DNA of 32,963 nt from Flavobacterium sp. (GTDB lineage Bacteria > Bacteroidota > Bacteroidia > Flavobacteriales > Flavobacteriaceae), in contig JAEUTY010000009.1 of assembly GCA_016787805.1 (NCBI GenBank), positions 1-32,963 on the forward strand, in the 5' to 3' direction. This document shows positions 7,560-15,861 of this stretch, in pieces (within the stretch, counting starts at the first letter, position 1; the number at the start of each line of letters is the position of its first letter). A program made the position numbers and the translations under genes. Below the pieces are notes generated by a model. The model saw nothing but the letters and a program-made list of their open reading frames with translations. It searched no databases and was not told where the DNA came from.

Positions 7560-8446
7560 GGCTTTGATTGGGGTTTAAATAATCGATTAAACACAAATTT
7601 GGTAAATTCTTCTGCTCCTTCTTTATTCAAGTGGCCGCAGGTCGAAAAATACTTGTCGTCGGTAACCGCATCCTCAAAGCTAAGAATTTCTGGGTAAACC
7701 GACTGCAATTGTTTAAAATATTCTCGATTAATGGTACTCATGCACATTGGTGTTGACATTGCAATAAGCTTGATGTTGTGCTTTTTACAGATGGCTTTGA
7801 TTTCTTCGTAGGCTTTGTTTCTCTTGGGCGAATACTCGGATAAATCGGCAGCAACCATCGGACGTTGGTTTTTTAGTAATGGATAAAAACCGTCGTTGTC
7901 CAATTGATTGGTCTTTTTGTGAATGGCACTTTGGTAAAATTCCCTGAAACCAATGCGCGCATCGTAATGCATGTAACGGTAAAACGGAATGTACAGTAAT
8001 TCGTTATATTCGGCGATGTTTTTGTAATGATTGCGGATTGTTGCCGAAGAATGAAGATAAGGCATAAACAATGATCTAATCGCTTCCGAATGGTCGTTGG
8101 TGTTGATGTTTAAATCGACTTGCAGAATGAGATTTTTGATTTTGTAATGGCGTTCCACCATCAATTTGAGCATCAAAGCCGATTCATCTAGTCTGGAACG
8201 CGTTAACCCAAAATTGTAAGCTTTTAAACCTTGATCGTTGAAGATTTTGGGTACAAAATGATTGTTCACACGCGACGAACCTAAGAAAATCACATCGTAA
8301 TTTTGATCTTTTGAATTGTACAAATAATCGATCTTATTTCGTGTGTTTGATTGATGGTAAACCAAAGTGTACAAAGCATCCAAAGCAATGGCAGTGATCG
8401 TTAAAATCACTATAAGTTTTCCGATAAATACTAAAAACTGCTTCAT
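7556..8446 (-). CDS. Membrane-anchored SGNH/DltD-like partner of the MBOAT acyltransferase
   Basis: This 296-residue protein has one N-terminal transmembrane anchor (residues about 5-28) and a periplasmic domain. Block I of an SGNH fold is visible as DVIFLGSSRV (51-60), with S57/S58 as candidate nucleophile, and a late GHLNKEGAEEFT segment (261-272) corresponds to the catalytic-His block. The usual D-x-x-H reads T259-C-G-H262, so the acid of the triad appears replaced. Proteins of this shape (DltD, AlgJ, AlgX, PatB) accept or transfer acyl groups delivered by MBOAT proteins. The ATG at 8446 shares its A with the TAA of the MBOAT gene (TAATG), which decides this start over an upstream in-frame ATG at 8515 that would lie inside the MBOAT gene and put 23 residues before the anchor. 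Function is inferred from fold and context. Confidence 0.8.
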   Translation of the reverse strand: MKQFLVFIGKLIVILTITAIALDALYTLVYHQSNTRNKIDYLYNSKDQNYDVIFLGSSRVNNHFVPKIFNDQGLKAYNFGLTRSRLDESALMLKLMVERHYKIKNLILQVDLNINTNDHSEAIRSLFMPYLHSSATIRNHYKNIAEYNELLYIPFYRYMHYDARIGFREFYQSAIHKKTNQLDNDGFYPLLKNQRPMVAADLSEYSPKRNKAYEEIKAICKKHNIKLIAMSTPMCMSTINREYFKQLQSVYPEILSFEDAVTDDKYFSTCGHLNKEGAEEFTKFVFNRLFKPQSKP

Positions 8447-9879
8447 TAGAATTGGAAATAAATAAATTCTTTGTAATCCGAAAAAACGCCTAAAGCCAAT
8501 AGCGCAGCAATGCACAAACTCAATTTCAATGAACTGTATTTACCCGAAATTGGTTCGATTTTCTCACGATTGTTCCATTCTACAATGATGAAAAATAGTA
8601 GCAAATAAATCAACTCGTAATTGTATCGTTCAATTTTGAAATATTGCTCGGCAAAATTCAGATTGCTAAACATTCTTTTGATATAACCAAATGCATCGCC
8701 TATGGTTTTACTTCTGAAGAACACCCAAGCCAAACAAGTGATGGCAAAAGTGATAACGATATTCAATACAATTTTAACCGATTCAAAATCAAACGATAAA
8801 CGAAACTGATCGACGTTTTTGCGATTTCTTTTCAACAACAATAAGGGCAGAAAATACAGCGCATTGATCAATCCCCACGCGATAAACGTCCAATTGGCGC
8901 CGTGCCAAAAGCCACTGACCAAAAAGATGATGAAGGTGTTGCGCACTCTGAACCACGTATTTCCGTTACTTCCGCCTAGTGGAATATACAAATAATCACG
9001 GAACCACGACGATAACGAAATGTGCCATTTGCGCCAAAATTCGGCTATATCTCTCGAAAAATAAGGATAGTTGAAGTTTTTGAGTAAGTCGATACCAAAT
9101 AATTTTGACGTTCCCAACGCAATGTCTGAATAACCCGAAAAATCGCCGTAAATCTGAAAGGCAAAATAAATCGCGCCTAAAACCAACGATAACGAATTCA
9201 TTGTTGAATAATTGTCAAAAATTGCATTAGCGTACACTGCGCACGAATCGGCAATGACAATCTTTTTCACCAAACCCCAAACAATTTGGTAAACACCTTC
9301 TTTGGCTTTTTCAATATTAAAATCGCGCTTGACTTTCAATTGCGGCAATAGGTGCGTAGCGCGTTCAATTGGACCAGCAACTAGTAAAGGAAAGTAACTC
9401 ACAAACAACGAATAATCAATAAAATTGCGTTCCGACTGAATGCGTTTGTAGTAAATATCAATGATGTACGACAATCCGTGAAACGTGTAAAACGAAATTC
9501 CAACAGGTAAAATCAACTTCAACAAAACAGGATGCGTTTCAAAACCGACAGAATGCATCAAATCGGCCAACGAACTCGCAAAAAAGTTGTAGTATTTAAA
9601 AACGCCAAGAAAACCCAAGTTAATGGAAATACACAACCAAAGCCACATTTTTCGCTCTCGAGATGTGGTACTTTTTTCAATTTGAATCGCCGAAAAATAA
9701 TCTAAAAGCGTCGAGAATACTAGTAAAAACAAAAACCGCCAATCCCAACACGAATAAAAATAATAACTCGCTGCAATCAATAACGCATTTTGAGTTGATT
9801 TTGACTTGTTCAACACAAACCAATACAACGCAAAAACAATCGGAAGAAAAACTGCGAAATGAAACGAGTTGAAGAACAT
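8446..9879 (-). CDS. MBOAT family membrane-bound O-acyltransferase (AlgI/DltB-like)
   Basis: This 477-residue polytopic inner-membrane protein has about ten or more hydrophobic segments. Hallmarks of the AlgI/DltB family are present: PVGISFYTFHGLSY (125-138), FPLLVAGPIER (163-173), FWRKWHISLSSWFRDY (281-296) with H286, YIPLGGS (298-304), and SGFWHGANW (322-330) carrying the catalytic histidine H326. These enzymes pass an acyl group across the inner membrane to a periplasmic sugar or polymer, usually through an SGNH/DltD-like partner, which is the next gene downstream. It is the first gene of a coupled trio with 7556-8446 and 4755-7559. No alginate, cellulose or teichoic-acid genes are nearby, so the acylated target is unknown. 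ATG start at 9879. Confidence 0.95.
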   Translation of the reverse strand: MFFNSFHFAVFLPIVFALYWFVLNKSKSTQNALLIAASYYFYSCWDWRFLFLLVFSTLLDYFSAIQIEKSTTSRERKMWLWLCISINLGFLGVFKYYNFFASSLADLMHSVGFETHPVLLKLILPVGISFYTFHGLSYIIDIYYKRIQSERNFIDYSLFVSYFPLLVAGPIERATHLLPQLKVKRDFNIEKAKEGVYQIVWGLVKKIVIADSCAVYANAIFDNYSTMNSLSLVLGAIYFAFQIYGDFSGYSDIALGTSKLFGIDLLKNFNYPYFSRDIAEFWRKWHISLSSWFRDYLYIPLGGSNGNTWFRVRNTFIIFLVSGFWHGANWTFIAWGLINALYFLPLLLLKRNRKNVDQFRLSFDFESVKIVLNIVITFAITCLAWVFFRSKTIGDAFGYIKRMFSNLNFAEQYFKIERYNYELIYLLLFFIIVEWNNREKIEPISGKYSSLKLSLCIAALLALGVFSDYKEFIYFQF

Positions 9880-9888
9880 CTTATGGGT

Positions 9889-9968
9889 AAATTAGCTGTC
9901 AGCTATTAGCTTTTAGCAGTTGGAGGATTTAACAAAACTGCTAAAAGCTAACCGCTAAAAGCTAACTG
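9889..9968. repeat. Palindromic intergenic repeat between the LOG and MBOAT genes
   Basis: TTAGCTTTTAGCAGTT (9906-9921) and AACTGCTAAAAGCTAA (9936-9951) form a perfect 16-bp inverted repeat around 14 bases. The symmetry continues imperfectly to 33-base arms (9889-9921 against 9936-9968, about 7 mismatches) because the GCTAAAAGCTAA unit is present twice on the right. It fills almost the whole 96-base gap upstream of the MBOAT start. It may fold as a terminator-like or processing hairpin, or be a copy of an interspersed repeat. Confidence 0.8.
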
Positions 9969-9975
9969 CAATAAC

Positions 9976-10701
9976 TTAAAAATTCGGACTCAAATTGTAT
10001 TTTTTGTAGAAATTGTCCAACGCTTCCACCACTTCGTCTTCGGTGTCGACAATTTTGATTAAGTTCAAGTCTTCTGGACTCGCGTTTTTCTGTTTGTCGA
10101 TCATCACGTTTTTAATCCAATCGAATAAACCAGTCCAATATTCGGTGCCAACCAAAATAATCGGGAATTTGCCAATTTTCTTGGTCTGAATCAACGTGAT
10201 CGCTTCAAATAATTCGTCCAACGTTCCAAATCCGCCGGGCATCACCACAAAACCTTGCGAGTATTTTACAAACATTACTTTTCGCACAAAAAAGTAGTCA
10301 AAATTTAAGTTTTTATCCTTATCAATATACGGATTAAAATGCTGCTCAAAAGGCAATTCGATGTTCAAACCTACCGATGTTCCTTCACCTCGGTGCGCAC
10401 CTTTATTTCCAGCTTCCATAATTCCGGGTCCGCCGCCAGTAATTACACCATAACCTGCTTTACTGATTTTGTAGGCAATGCTCTCGGCCAATAAATAGTA
10501 TTTGTCTTCAGGTTTGGTTCTGGCCGAGCCAAAAATCGATACACAAGGTCCAATTCGCGCCATGCTTTCGTAGCCGTTTACAAACTCCGACATGATTTTA
10601 AAAATCGCCCACGAGTCGTTGGTACGGATTTCATTCCACGTTTTTTGCTTTAGTTTGTCTTGAATTCTGTGGTCTTCGTTTTCGTAATCTTCAAATGCCA
10701 T
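9976..10701 (-). CDS. LOG-family Rossmann-fold protein (nucleotide 5'-monophosphate phosphoribohydrolase type)
   Basis: This 241-residue cytoplasmic protein belongs to the LOG/TIGR00730 family, whose members cleave the N-glycosidic bond of nucleoside 5'-monophosphates (cytokinin riboside monophosphates in plants and some bacteria, ordinary nucleotides in PpnN relatives). It shows GSAR near 58-61, GGGPGIMEA (89-97), the R140-K141 pair and the signature PGGFGTLDE (155-163) containing the catalytic Glu. An N-terminal 45-residue helical extension distinguishes it from the shortest LOG proteins and is usual for the flavobacterial form. It precedes the MBOAT operon on the same strand but is separated from it by the palindrome at 9889-9968. 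The natural substrate cannot be read from the sequence. Confidence 0.9.
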   Translation of the reverse strand: MAFEDYENEDHRIQDKLKQKTWNEIRTNDSWAIFKIMSEFVNGYESMARIGPCVSIFGSARTKPEDKYYLLAESIAYKISKAGYGVITGGGPGIMEAGNKGAHRGEGTSVGLNIELPFEQHFNPYIDKDKNLNFDYFFVRKVMFVKYSQGFVVMPGGFGTLDELFEAITLIQTKKIGKFPIILVGTEYWTGLFDWIKNVMIDKQKNASPEDLNLIKIVDTEDEVVEALDNFYKKYNLSPNF

Positions 10702-10724
10702 AATCTTATTTTTTTAATTTTTTT

Positions 10725-10842
10725 GGAGCTATTTCCAGCTTTACGTTCCAATCTGCCATTGCGAGAAGTCTACAATCAAATTGAAACTATAGTGTACGCA
10801 ATGTCAGGATTTCCTCTTCAATCTGGGCTAGAAAAAGCGCGC
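10725..10842. repeat. Degenerate copy of an interspersed flavobacterial intergenic repeat
   Basis: The 168-base gap between the LOG gene and the NTF2-like gene contains a segment starting GGAGCTATTTCCAGC and ending TTCAATCTGGGCTAG. From memory, these ends match a short repeat scattered between genes in Flavobacterium genomes, with a variable palindromic middle. Here the middle has CATTGCG (10757-10763) mirrored by CGCAATG (10797-10803). I see no gene in it; a plus-strand open frame across it is accidental. Identification with the family is from recall and was not checked. Confidence 0.5.
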
Positions 10843-10869
10843 TAAAGTACTACTTTTTTTACTAAACGT

Positions 10870-11256
10870 TTACTGAAAGAAGGTAACTTTCACAATTTTT
10901 CCATTTTCCACTTCATATATTGCCACACCACCAAATTTGGTATCGTTGTATTGAATATCTTCTTCATCAATGACAATGTTTTTGGTTACAATTCGCTTGG
11001 TGATTTTACAATTCAACACCTTCGCATTTTTAAAGAAAGAAGCATAACCTTCACGCATCGCCGCTTTTCCATCCGAATCTAATTTATTCGGATACGTGTA
11101 CAGTTTCACATCGTCTGAATAAAAACTCAAAAACGCTTCAATATCGCGACTGTTGTAGGCTTCGACTTGTTCTTGTACAATTTGTTCTGGTGTTTTTTCT
11201 TGCGACCAACTATAAAAATTGGTTAGAAAAAAGGTGATTAAAAGTATTTTTTTCAT
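10870..11256 (-). CDS. Secreted NTF2-like (SnoaL-type) protein
   Basis: This 128-residue protein has a signal peptide (MKKILLITFFLTNFYSWSQ, cut after S-W-S-Q near residue 19), followed by a single NTF2-like cone domain. The pattern EQVEAYNSRDIEAFLSFYSD, then a short strand VKLYTYP, a helix-loop and the closing strands VAIYEVENGKIVKVTFF is that of SnoaL-like steroid-isomerase-fold proteins. Such proteins range from enzymes to simple ligand binders, and no catalytic residues can be assigned. It lies 51 bases after uvrA on the same strand and may be cotranscribed with it, though no functional tie is evident. Confidence 0.8.
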   Translation of the reverse strand: MKKILLITFFLTNFYSWSQEKTPEQIVQEQVEAYNSRDIEAFLSFYSDDVKLYTYPNKLDSDGKAAMREGYASFFKNAKVLNCKITKRIVTKNIVIDEEDIQYNDTKFGGVAIYEVENGKIVKVTFFQ

Positions 11257-11307
11257 AAAATATTTTTTTGTTCTTGATTACAATATTACAGTCTAAAAAT
11301 CTAACAT

Positions 11308-14142
11308 TCAAAGCTCTTTCCGCAAAAACTGCGCCGTGTAGCTTTTCTTATTTTTTACAATTTCTTCAGGTGTTCCTGTGCACAAAATTTCGCCTCCGCC
11401 TTTTCCGCCTTCCATTCCAACGTCAATGATGTAATCAGCCAATTTAATGACATCCATATTGTGCTCTATGATTACAATGGTGTTGCCTTTGTCGACCAAT
11501 TTATGAATCACGTCCATTAACACGCGAATGTCTTCAAAATGCAAACCCGTTGTAGGTTCGTCCATAATGTAAAACGTATTTCCCGTGTCTTTTTTGGACA
11601 ATTCCGTGGCCAGTTTGATGCGTTGTGCTTCGCCACCCGAAAGCGTAGTGCTTTGTTGCCCAAGCGTAATGTAACCCAAACCTACGTCTTGTATTGTCTT
11701 GATTTTTCGGTAAATTTTCGGAATGTTTTCAAAAAAATCAACGGCTTCATCCACTGTCATGTTCAACACATCGGAGATGGATTTTCCTTTGTAACGAATT
11801 TCCAAAGTTTCGCGGTTAAAACGCTTTCCTTGACAGGTTTCACATTCTACATATACATCTGGTAAAAAACTCATTTCAATCGTACGCACACCCGAACCTT
11901 CACAGGTTTCGCATCGTCCGCCAGCCACGTTAAAACTGAATCTTCCGGCTTTGTACCCGCGAATCATCGCTTCAGGAGTTTGGGTAAATAGCGTTCGAAT
12001 TTCGCTAAAAACATCCGTATACGTTGCAGGATTACTTCGTGGTGTACGACCAATCGGACTTTGATCAATGTCAATCACTTTGTCAATGTGTTCCAAACCT
12101 TCGATTTTTTTGAACGGTTGTGGTTTTTTAACCGCATTGAAAAAATGTTCGTTCAAAATAGGGTAGAGCGTTTCATTAATCAACGTCGATTTTCCGCTGC
12201 CTGAAACTCCAGTGACGCAAATCAGTTTTCCTAATGGAAATTCAACCGAAACATTTTTCAAATTATTTCCCGTGGCACCAGTCAATTTCAAGGTTTTTCC
12301 ATTGCCTTTTCGACGGCTTTTTGGTACTTCAATTTGCTTTTCGCCGTTGATGTATTGAGCAGTGAGTGTGTGTTCATTCAACAACTCTTTAGGCGTTCCT
12401 TCGCTGATGATTTTACCGCCAAATCGTCCGGCTTTCGGACCAATATCAATGACCCAATCGGCACGTTCGATCATGTCTTTGTCGTGTTCTACAACCAAAA
12501 CCGAATTACCAATGTCGCGTAAGTTTTCGAGTGAATTGATCAATCGTTCGTTATCGCGTTGGTGCAAGCCAATACTCGGCTCGTCCAAAATATACAACAC
12601 GCCAACTAATTGCGAACCAATTTGTGTAGCCAAACGAATGCGTTGTGCTTCGCCGCCTGAAAGTGATTTTGAACTTCTGCTCAAGGCCAAATAATTCAAA
12701 CCAACGTCCATTAAAAATTGTAAACGTGCTCTGATTTCCTTCAAAACTTCTGAGGCGATGGCTTTCTGTTTATCGGTCAATTGGCTTTCTAATTCACTGA
12801 ACCAAATTGTCAATTCCGAAACATCCATTTGGGATAAATCGGCTATATTTTTGTCTAAAATTTTAAAGTACAACGATTCTCTTTTCAAACGCGATCCTTG
12901 GCAATCCGGACATTCAATTTCGTCCATGAATTCTTTTGCCCAGCGTTTTATCGTTGAAGATCCGCTTTCGTCGTGTTGGTTTTTGATGAAATGCGAAATA
13001 CCTTCAAAATCAATTTTATATTCTTTGGTAACGCCAGCTGCTTTGGAGTTGACCGAAAATTTTTCGTTTCCACCGTTCAAAATCATTTCCATGGCTTCGG
13101 CAGGAATCGTTTTAATAGCATCCGACAAGGAAAACCCAAATTTCTCGCCTATGATTTCGAGTTGTTTGAACATCCACGAGCTTTTGAATTCGCCCAAAGG
13201 AGCCAAACCGCCAGCTTTAATCGATAATTTTGGATTGGGAATAATTTTTTTTTCGTTGATTTGATTGATGGTTCCTAAACCATTACAATGTTCGCATGCG
13301 CCTTTGGGCGAGTTGAACGAAAACAAATTCGGTTCTGGGTTTTGATATGAAATTCCAGTAGTTGGACACATCAAAGTCCGACTAAAAAAACGAACTTCTT
13401 TGCTGTCATGTTCAATCACCATCATAATATCATCACCGTGATGCATAGCGGTTTTGATGCTTTCGGCTAACCGTTTGTCAGTATCATCGTTTTGCTCAAT
13501 TTGCATGCGATCAATCACAATTTCAATATCGTGCGTTTTGTAACGATCGAGTTTCATTCCAGCAACAATATCTTGAATTTCGCCATTGACACGCACTTTT
13601 ACAAAGCCTTGTTTGGCAATTTGCTGGAACAATTCGGCATAATGACCTTTACGAGCTCGAATCACTGGAGCAAGAATATTTACTCGTTTTCCCGTAAAAT
13701 TAGCAATGATTAATTCTTTGATTTGCTCATCAGAATAGGAAACCATTTTTTCGCCCGTATTGTAACTGTAAGCATCGGCAGCACGCGCAAATAGTAAACG
13801 CAAGAAATCGTAAATTTCAGTAATGGTTCCTACTGTAGAACGAGGCGATTTGCTGGTTGTTTTTTGTTCAATAGCGATTACGGGAGAAAGTCCGTCAATT
13901 TTATCCACATCTGGGCGTTCCAATCCGCCTAGGAATTGTCGCGCGTAAGCCGAAAAGGTTTCAATGTAACGACGTTGTCCTTCGGCATAAATGGTGTCAA
14001 AAGCCAAAGAGGATTTTCCAGAACCCGAAAGACCAGTAATTACGACCAGTTTTTCCCTCGGAATCGAGACGTCAATATTTTTTAAATTATGAACGCGAGC
14101 GCCAATAACTTCAAGTGTTTCTTCTGAGTGTTGCATAACCAT
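11308..14142 (-). CDS. uvrA: Excinuclease ABC subunit A
   Basis: UvrA is the damage-sensing ATPase of nucleotide excision repair; as a dimer it loads UvrB at lesions. The protein, about 944 residues from this start, has two ABC modules: Walker [10 protein letters not shown] and GVSGSGKST, signatures [12 protein letters not shown] and [12 protein letters not shown], Walker B DEPSIGLH and DEPTTGLH. Zinc modules are seen as [16 protein letters not shown]...CETCQGKR and an N-terminal module in which the first knuckle reads C-P-T-T instead of CxxC, followed by an intact CEHC. The size is normal for UvrA (about 940). I take the ATG at 14142 (or 14136) as start because a TTG frame opening at 14169 would overlap the probable -7 element. 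Confidence in the function is very high. Confidence 0.97.
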   Translation of the reverse strand: MVMQHSEETLEVIGARVHNLKNIDVSIPREKLVVITGLSGSGKSSLAFDTIYAEGQRRYIETFSAYARQFLGGLERPDVDKIDGLSPVIAIEQKTTSKSPRSTVGTITEIYDFLRLLFARAADAYSYNTGEKMVSYSDEQIKELIIANFTGKRVNILAPVIRARKGHYAELFQQIAKQGFVKVRVNGEIQDIVAGMKLDRYKTHDIEIVIDRMQIEQNDDTDKRLAESIKTAMHHGDDIMMVIEHDSKEVRFFSRTLMCPTTGISYQNPEPNLFSFNSPKGACEHCNGLGTINQINEKKIIPNPKLSIKAGGLAPLGEFKSSWMFKQLEIIGEKFGFSLSDAIKTIPAEAMEMILNGGNEKFSVNSKAAGVTKEYKIDFEGISHFIKNQHDESGSSTIKRWAKEFMDEIECPDCQGSRLKRESLYFKILDKNIADLSQMDVSELTIWFSELESQLTDKQKAIASEVLKEIRARLQFLMDVGLNYLALSRSSKSLSGGEAQRIRLATQIGSQLVGVLYILDEPSIGLHQRDNERLINSLENLRDIGNSVLVVEHDKDMIERADWVIDIGPKAGRFGGKIISEGTPKELLNEHTLTAQYINGEKQIEVPKSRRKGNGKTLKLTGATGNNLKNVSVEFPLGKLICVTGVSGSGKSTLINETLYPILNEHFFNAVKKPQPFKKIEGLEHIDKVIDIDQSPIGRTPRSNPATYTDVFSEIRTLFTQTPEAMIRGYKAGRFSFNVAGGRCETCEGSGVRTIEMSFLPDVYVECETCQGKRFNRETLEIRYKGKSISDVLNMTVDEAVDFFENIPKIYRKIKTIQDVGLGYITLGQQSTTLSGGEAQRIKLATELSKKDTGNTFYIMDEPTTGLHFEDIRVLMDVIHKLVDKGNTIVIIEHNMDVIKLADYIIDVGMEGGKGGGEILCTGTPEEIVKNKKSYTAQFLRKEL

Positions 14143-14166
14143 TTTACATCCGAAAAAGCGGAATCG

Positions 14167-14174
14167 CAAAAGTA
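14167..14174 (-). promoter_or_regulatory. Candidate -7 element for uvrA
   Basis: The minus strand reads TACTTTTG, a match to TAnnTTTG, 24 bases upstream of the ATG at 14142. It argues against translation starting at the upstream TTG (14169). No SOS-type operator was recognised around it. Confidence 0.45.
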
Positions 14175-14230
14175 CGATTTTAGACTTAAATTTTATACAG
14201 ACTAGCGTGAAGTTTTTTGTTAAAGATTTC

Positions 14231-14238
14231 TATATTTG
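14231..14238 (+). promoter_or_regulatory. Candidate -7 element for the Tudor/KOW-like gene
   Basis: TATATTTG lies 24 bases upstream of the ATG at 14263 and matches TAnnTTTG. A TTG at 14217-14219 is upstream but closer than the usual -33 spacing. Together with the uvrA element it makes a divergent promoter region of about 120 bases. Confidence 0.45.
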
Positions 14239-14262
14239 AAAAAATTAAAATTGAAATAACAC

Positions 14263-14784
14263 ATGAATATTTTAGGTATTGGCTCACGGATTAAACATCC
14301 GGAGCACGGATTAGGAGTAGTTACCAACGTAACTTCGAAGCATTATTGGGTTACATTTATTGAAAGTGGATTAGAAACCATCGATGTTGATTCTACTTTT
14401 GAAGTCATTGAAGCGGTTGAAGATGAGGTAGATACTGTGAGTTTTTATGAAGTGGAAAGAACTTTGAAAAACCTTTTGCAAAAATGGTCGGATGTTTCAC
14501 AAATTGTTCCGATAGCCGATAAATGGAAAGGCGGAAAATTGGTAATGGAACCCGGAACACCAACTCAAAATAAAGAAGTTCCCATCGATACTTTTTTCAA
14601 TAAAATAATTATGGTTAGAGATCGACTTCGTGTAATGGAACAGAAAATAAATTCAAGTAATTTAGATAATTCTGAAAAAGTGGAATTACAACAATACATC
14701 ACCAGATGTTACGGAAGTTTAACCACATTTAATGTTTTGTTCAAAAGTACGAATGATTATTTTGTAGGAGAAAAAACAAAGTAG
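14263..14784 (+). CDS. Uncharacterised protein with an N-terminal Tudor/KOW-like barrel
   Basis: This 173-residue cytoplasmic protein is not one I can name. Residues about 4-50 (GIGSRIKHPEHGLGVVTNV, then HYWVTFIESGLETID) have the pattern of the small beta-barrel that closes UvrD/PcrA helicases and occurs in CarD-like factors: G-x-x-V/I-x-H-P-x-x-G-x-G-x-V. The rest is mixed helix, with a glutamate-rich linker (50-60), a KWKGGKLVMEPG segment near 85-97 and two C-terminal helices. There is no signal peptide or catalytic motif. It sits divergently from uvrA, which is suggestive given the UvrD-like barrel, but adjacency alone does not show a repair role. A binding role for nucleic acid or protein is inference. 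Confidence 0.75.
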   Translation: MNILGIGSRIKHPEHGLGVVTNVTSKHYWVTFIESGLETIDVDSTFEVIEAVEDEVDTVSFYEVERTLKNLLQKWSDVSQIVPIADKWKGGKLVMEPGTPTQNKEVPIDTFFNKIIMVRDRLRVMEQKINSSNLDNSEKVELQQYITRCYGSLTTFNVLFKSTNDYFVGEKTK

Positions 14785-14808
14785 TTGATTCATAGTTACA
14801 ATATAAAG

Positions 14809-14841
14809 TCGCAGTTATTGGTTTTGATAGCTGCGATTTTT
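14809..14841 (+). terminator. Intrinsic terminator after the Tudor/KOW-like gene
   Basis: TCGCAGTTAT (14809-14818) pairs with ATAGCTGCGA (14827-14836) with one G-U pair, loop of 8 bases, then TTTTT. It ends at the stop codon of the convergent TPR gene. Confidence 0.75.
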
Positions 14842-15808
14842 AATTGGGAGCAATGTTATTTTTTTCTAAGATTTCATTAAACTTTTTTTCTTTTCCTTCT
14901 TTTTTCATTTCTTGATAAACAAATTGAATTAATTTTTCAGCATCACTTCGATAGGGAGATTTTTGTTTTACATAGATGTTGTAAGCGATGCATAAATGAT
15001 CTAATGCTTTTTCATATTCATTGAGATGAACCGCATAAACATTTCCTAATCCGTAGTAGGCTTCTGGATTCTCGGGATCAACTTTCGCGAATCGTTCGTA
15101 GGCTTTAACTGCTTTTTTGTATTGTTTTTTATACACATACGTAATCCCTAAATTTTGTAAAGGCATCATTCCATTAGGGTCAATTTCGAGCGATTTTTCA
15201 TATGCTTCAATGGCCTTGTCATAATCGTTTAATCTGCGGTAACAAATACCTATATTGTCGTAAGCAAAAGCAAATTCTTTATCAAAAACCAATGCTTTTT
15301 GATAATAAGTAATTGCTTTTTCAAAATTTCCTGCTTTAGACTCCTCAAGACCGAGATCATAAAATTTTAAAGCTTCTTCTTTGTTCGAAATTGATTTTTC
15401 ACCAATTTTATCAGTAGAAGAAATTTTATCTTTTACCGCAGGACAAGTTGCCATTAACTCTCTTTCTAATTCATAATAGTATTTTTTGTAATCGTCTGAA
15501 TTTGGATTTACATTAATATTGATAGTTAGTTTTTGGTCTTTCTCAGTTAAATTTTTCAACTCAGTTAGCTGTTTACCAAGTTGATAAACAGTAACTTGTT
15601 TATCGATACAAGAATGAATATCGGTTGAAATATCGGCTTTAGATTTGTCATAAGTTGAAATCGAATCGATGCATTTACAAGCGTTTGAAGATAAATCTTT
15701 TAATAAATTTGGAATGTCTATTTTGGCATCTATTCGGGTTGAATCAACTTGCGAAAGTGCAGAGTTTGTTAAACTAAGATACATAACAATGAAAAGAAAC
15801 TGTCTCAT
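14840..15808 (-). CDS. Secreted TPR-repeat protein
   Basis: This 322-residue protein carries a signal peptide (MRQFLFIVMYLSLTNSALSQ, cut near residue 20) and is expected in the periplasm. The N-terminal part, about 30-130, has a cysteine-bearing helical region (ACKCIDS near 43-49, further single cysteines near 67 and 125), a feature I recall from other Bacteroidota exported proteins. From about residue 143 at least four tetratricopeptide units follow, with classic W/A-Y-x-x-L-G-x-x-Y spacing such as AFAYDNIGICYRRLNDYDKA. TPR arrays bind proteins; no enzymatic motif is present. It follows the ClC gene by 53 bases on the same strand and may be cotranscribed. Partner unknown. Confidence 0.8.
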   Translation of the reverse strand: MRQFLFIVMYLSLTNSALSQVDSTRIDAKIDIPNLLKDLSSNACKCIDSISTYDKSKADISTDIHSCIDKQVTVYQLGKQLTELKNLTEKDQKLTININVNPNSDDYKKYYYELERELMATCPAVKDKISSTDKIGEKSISNKEEALKFYDLGLEESKAGNFEKAITYYQKALVFDKEFAFAYDNIGICYRRLNDYDKAIEAYEKSLEIDPNGMMPLQNLGITYVYKKQYKKAVKAYERFAKVDPENPEAYYGLGNVYAVHLNEYEKALDHLCIAYNIYVKQKSPYRSDAEKLIQFVYQEMKKEGKEKKFNEILEKNNIAPN

Positions 15809-15861
15809 AAATAAAGAGTTAAAAAAATAAAAGTAATTATATTTTTGTTATTTGTAGCACT

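Noticed and set aside
8447-8515. N-terminal extension of the SGNH-like gene to 8515
   Set aside because: It would lie inside the MBOAT gene and put 23 residues ahead of a normal membrane anchor; the TAATG overlap marks 8446 as the start.
10660-10845. Plus-strand open frame of about 60 codons
   Set aside because: It spans the end of the LOG gene and the interspersed repeat, resembles no protein, and has no promoter element.
14143-14169. TTG start for uvrA nine codons upstream of the chosen ATG
   Set aside because: The TTG overlaps the probable -7 element (14167-14174), and the added residues do not look like UvrA.
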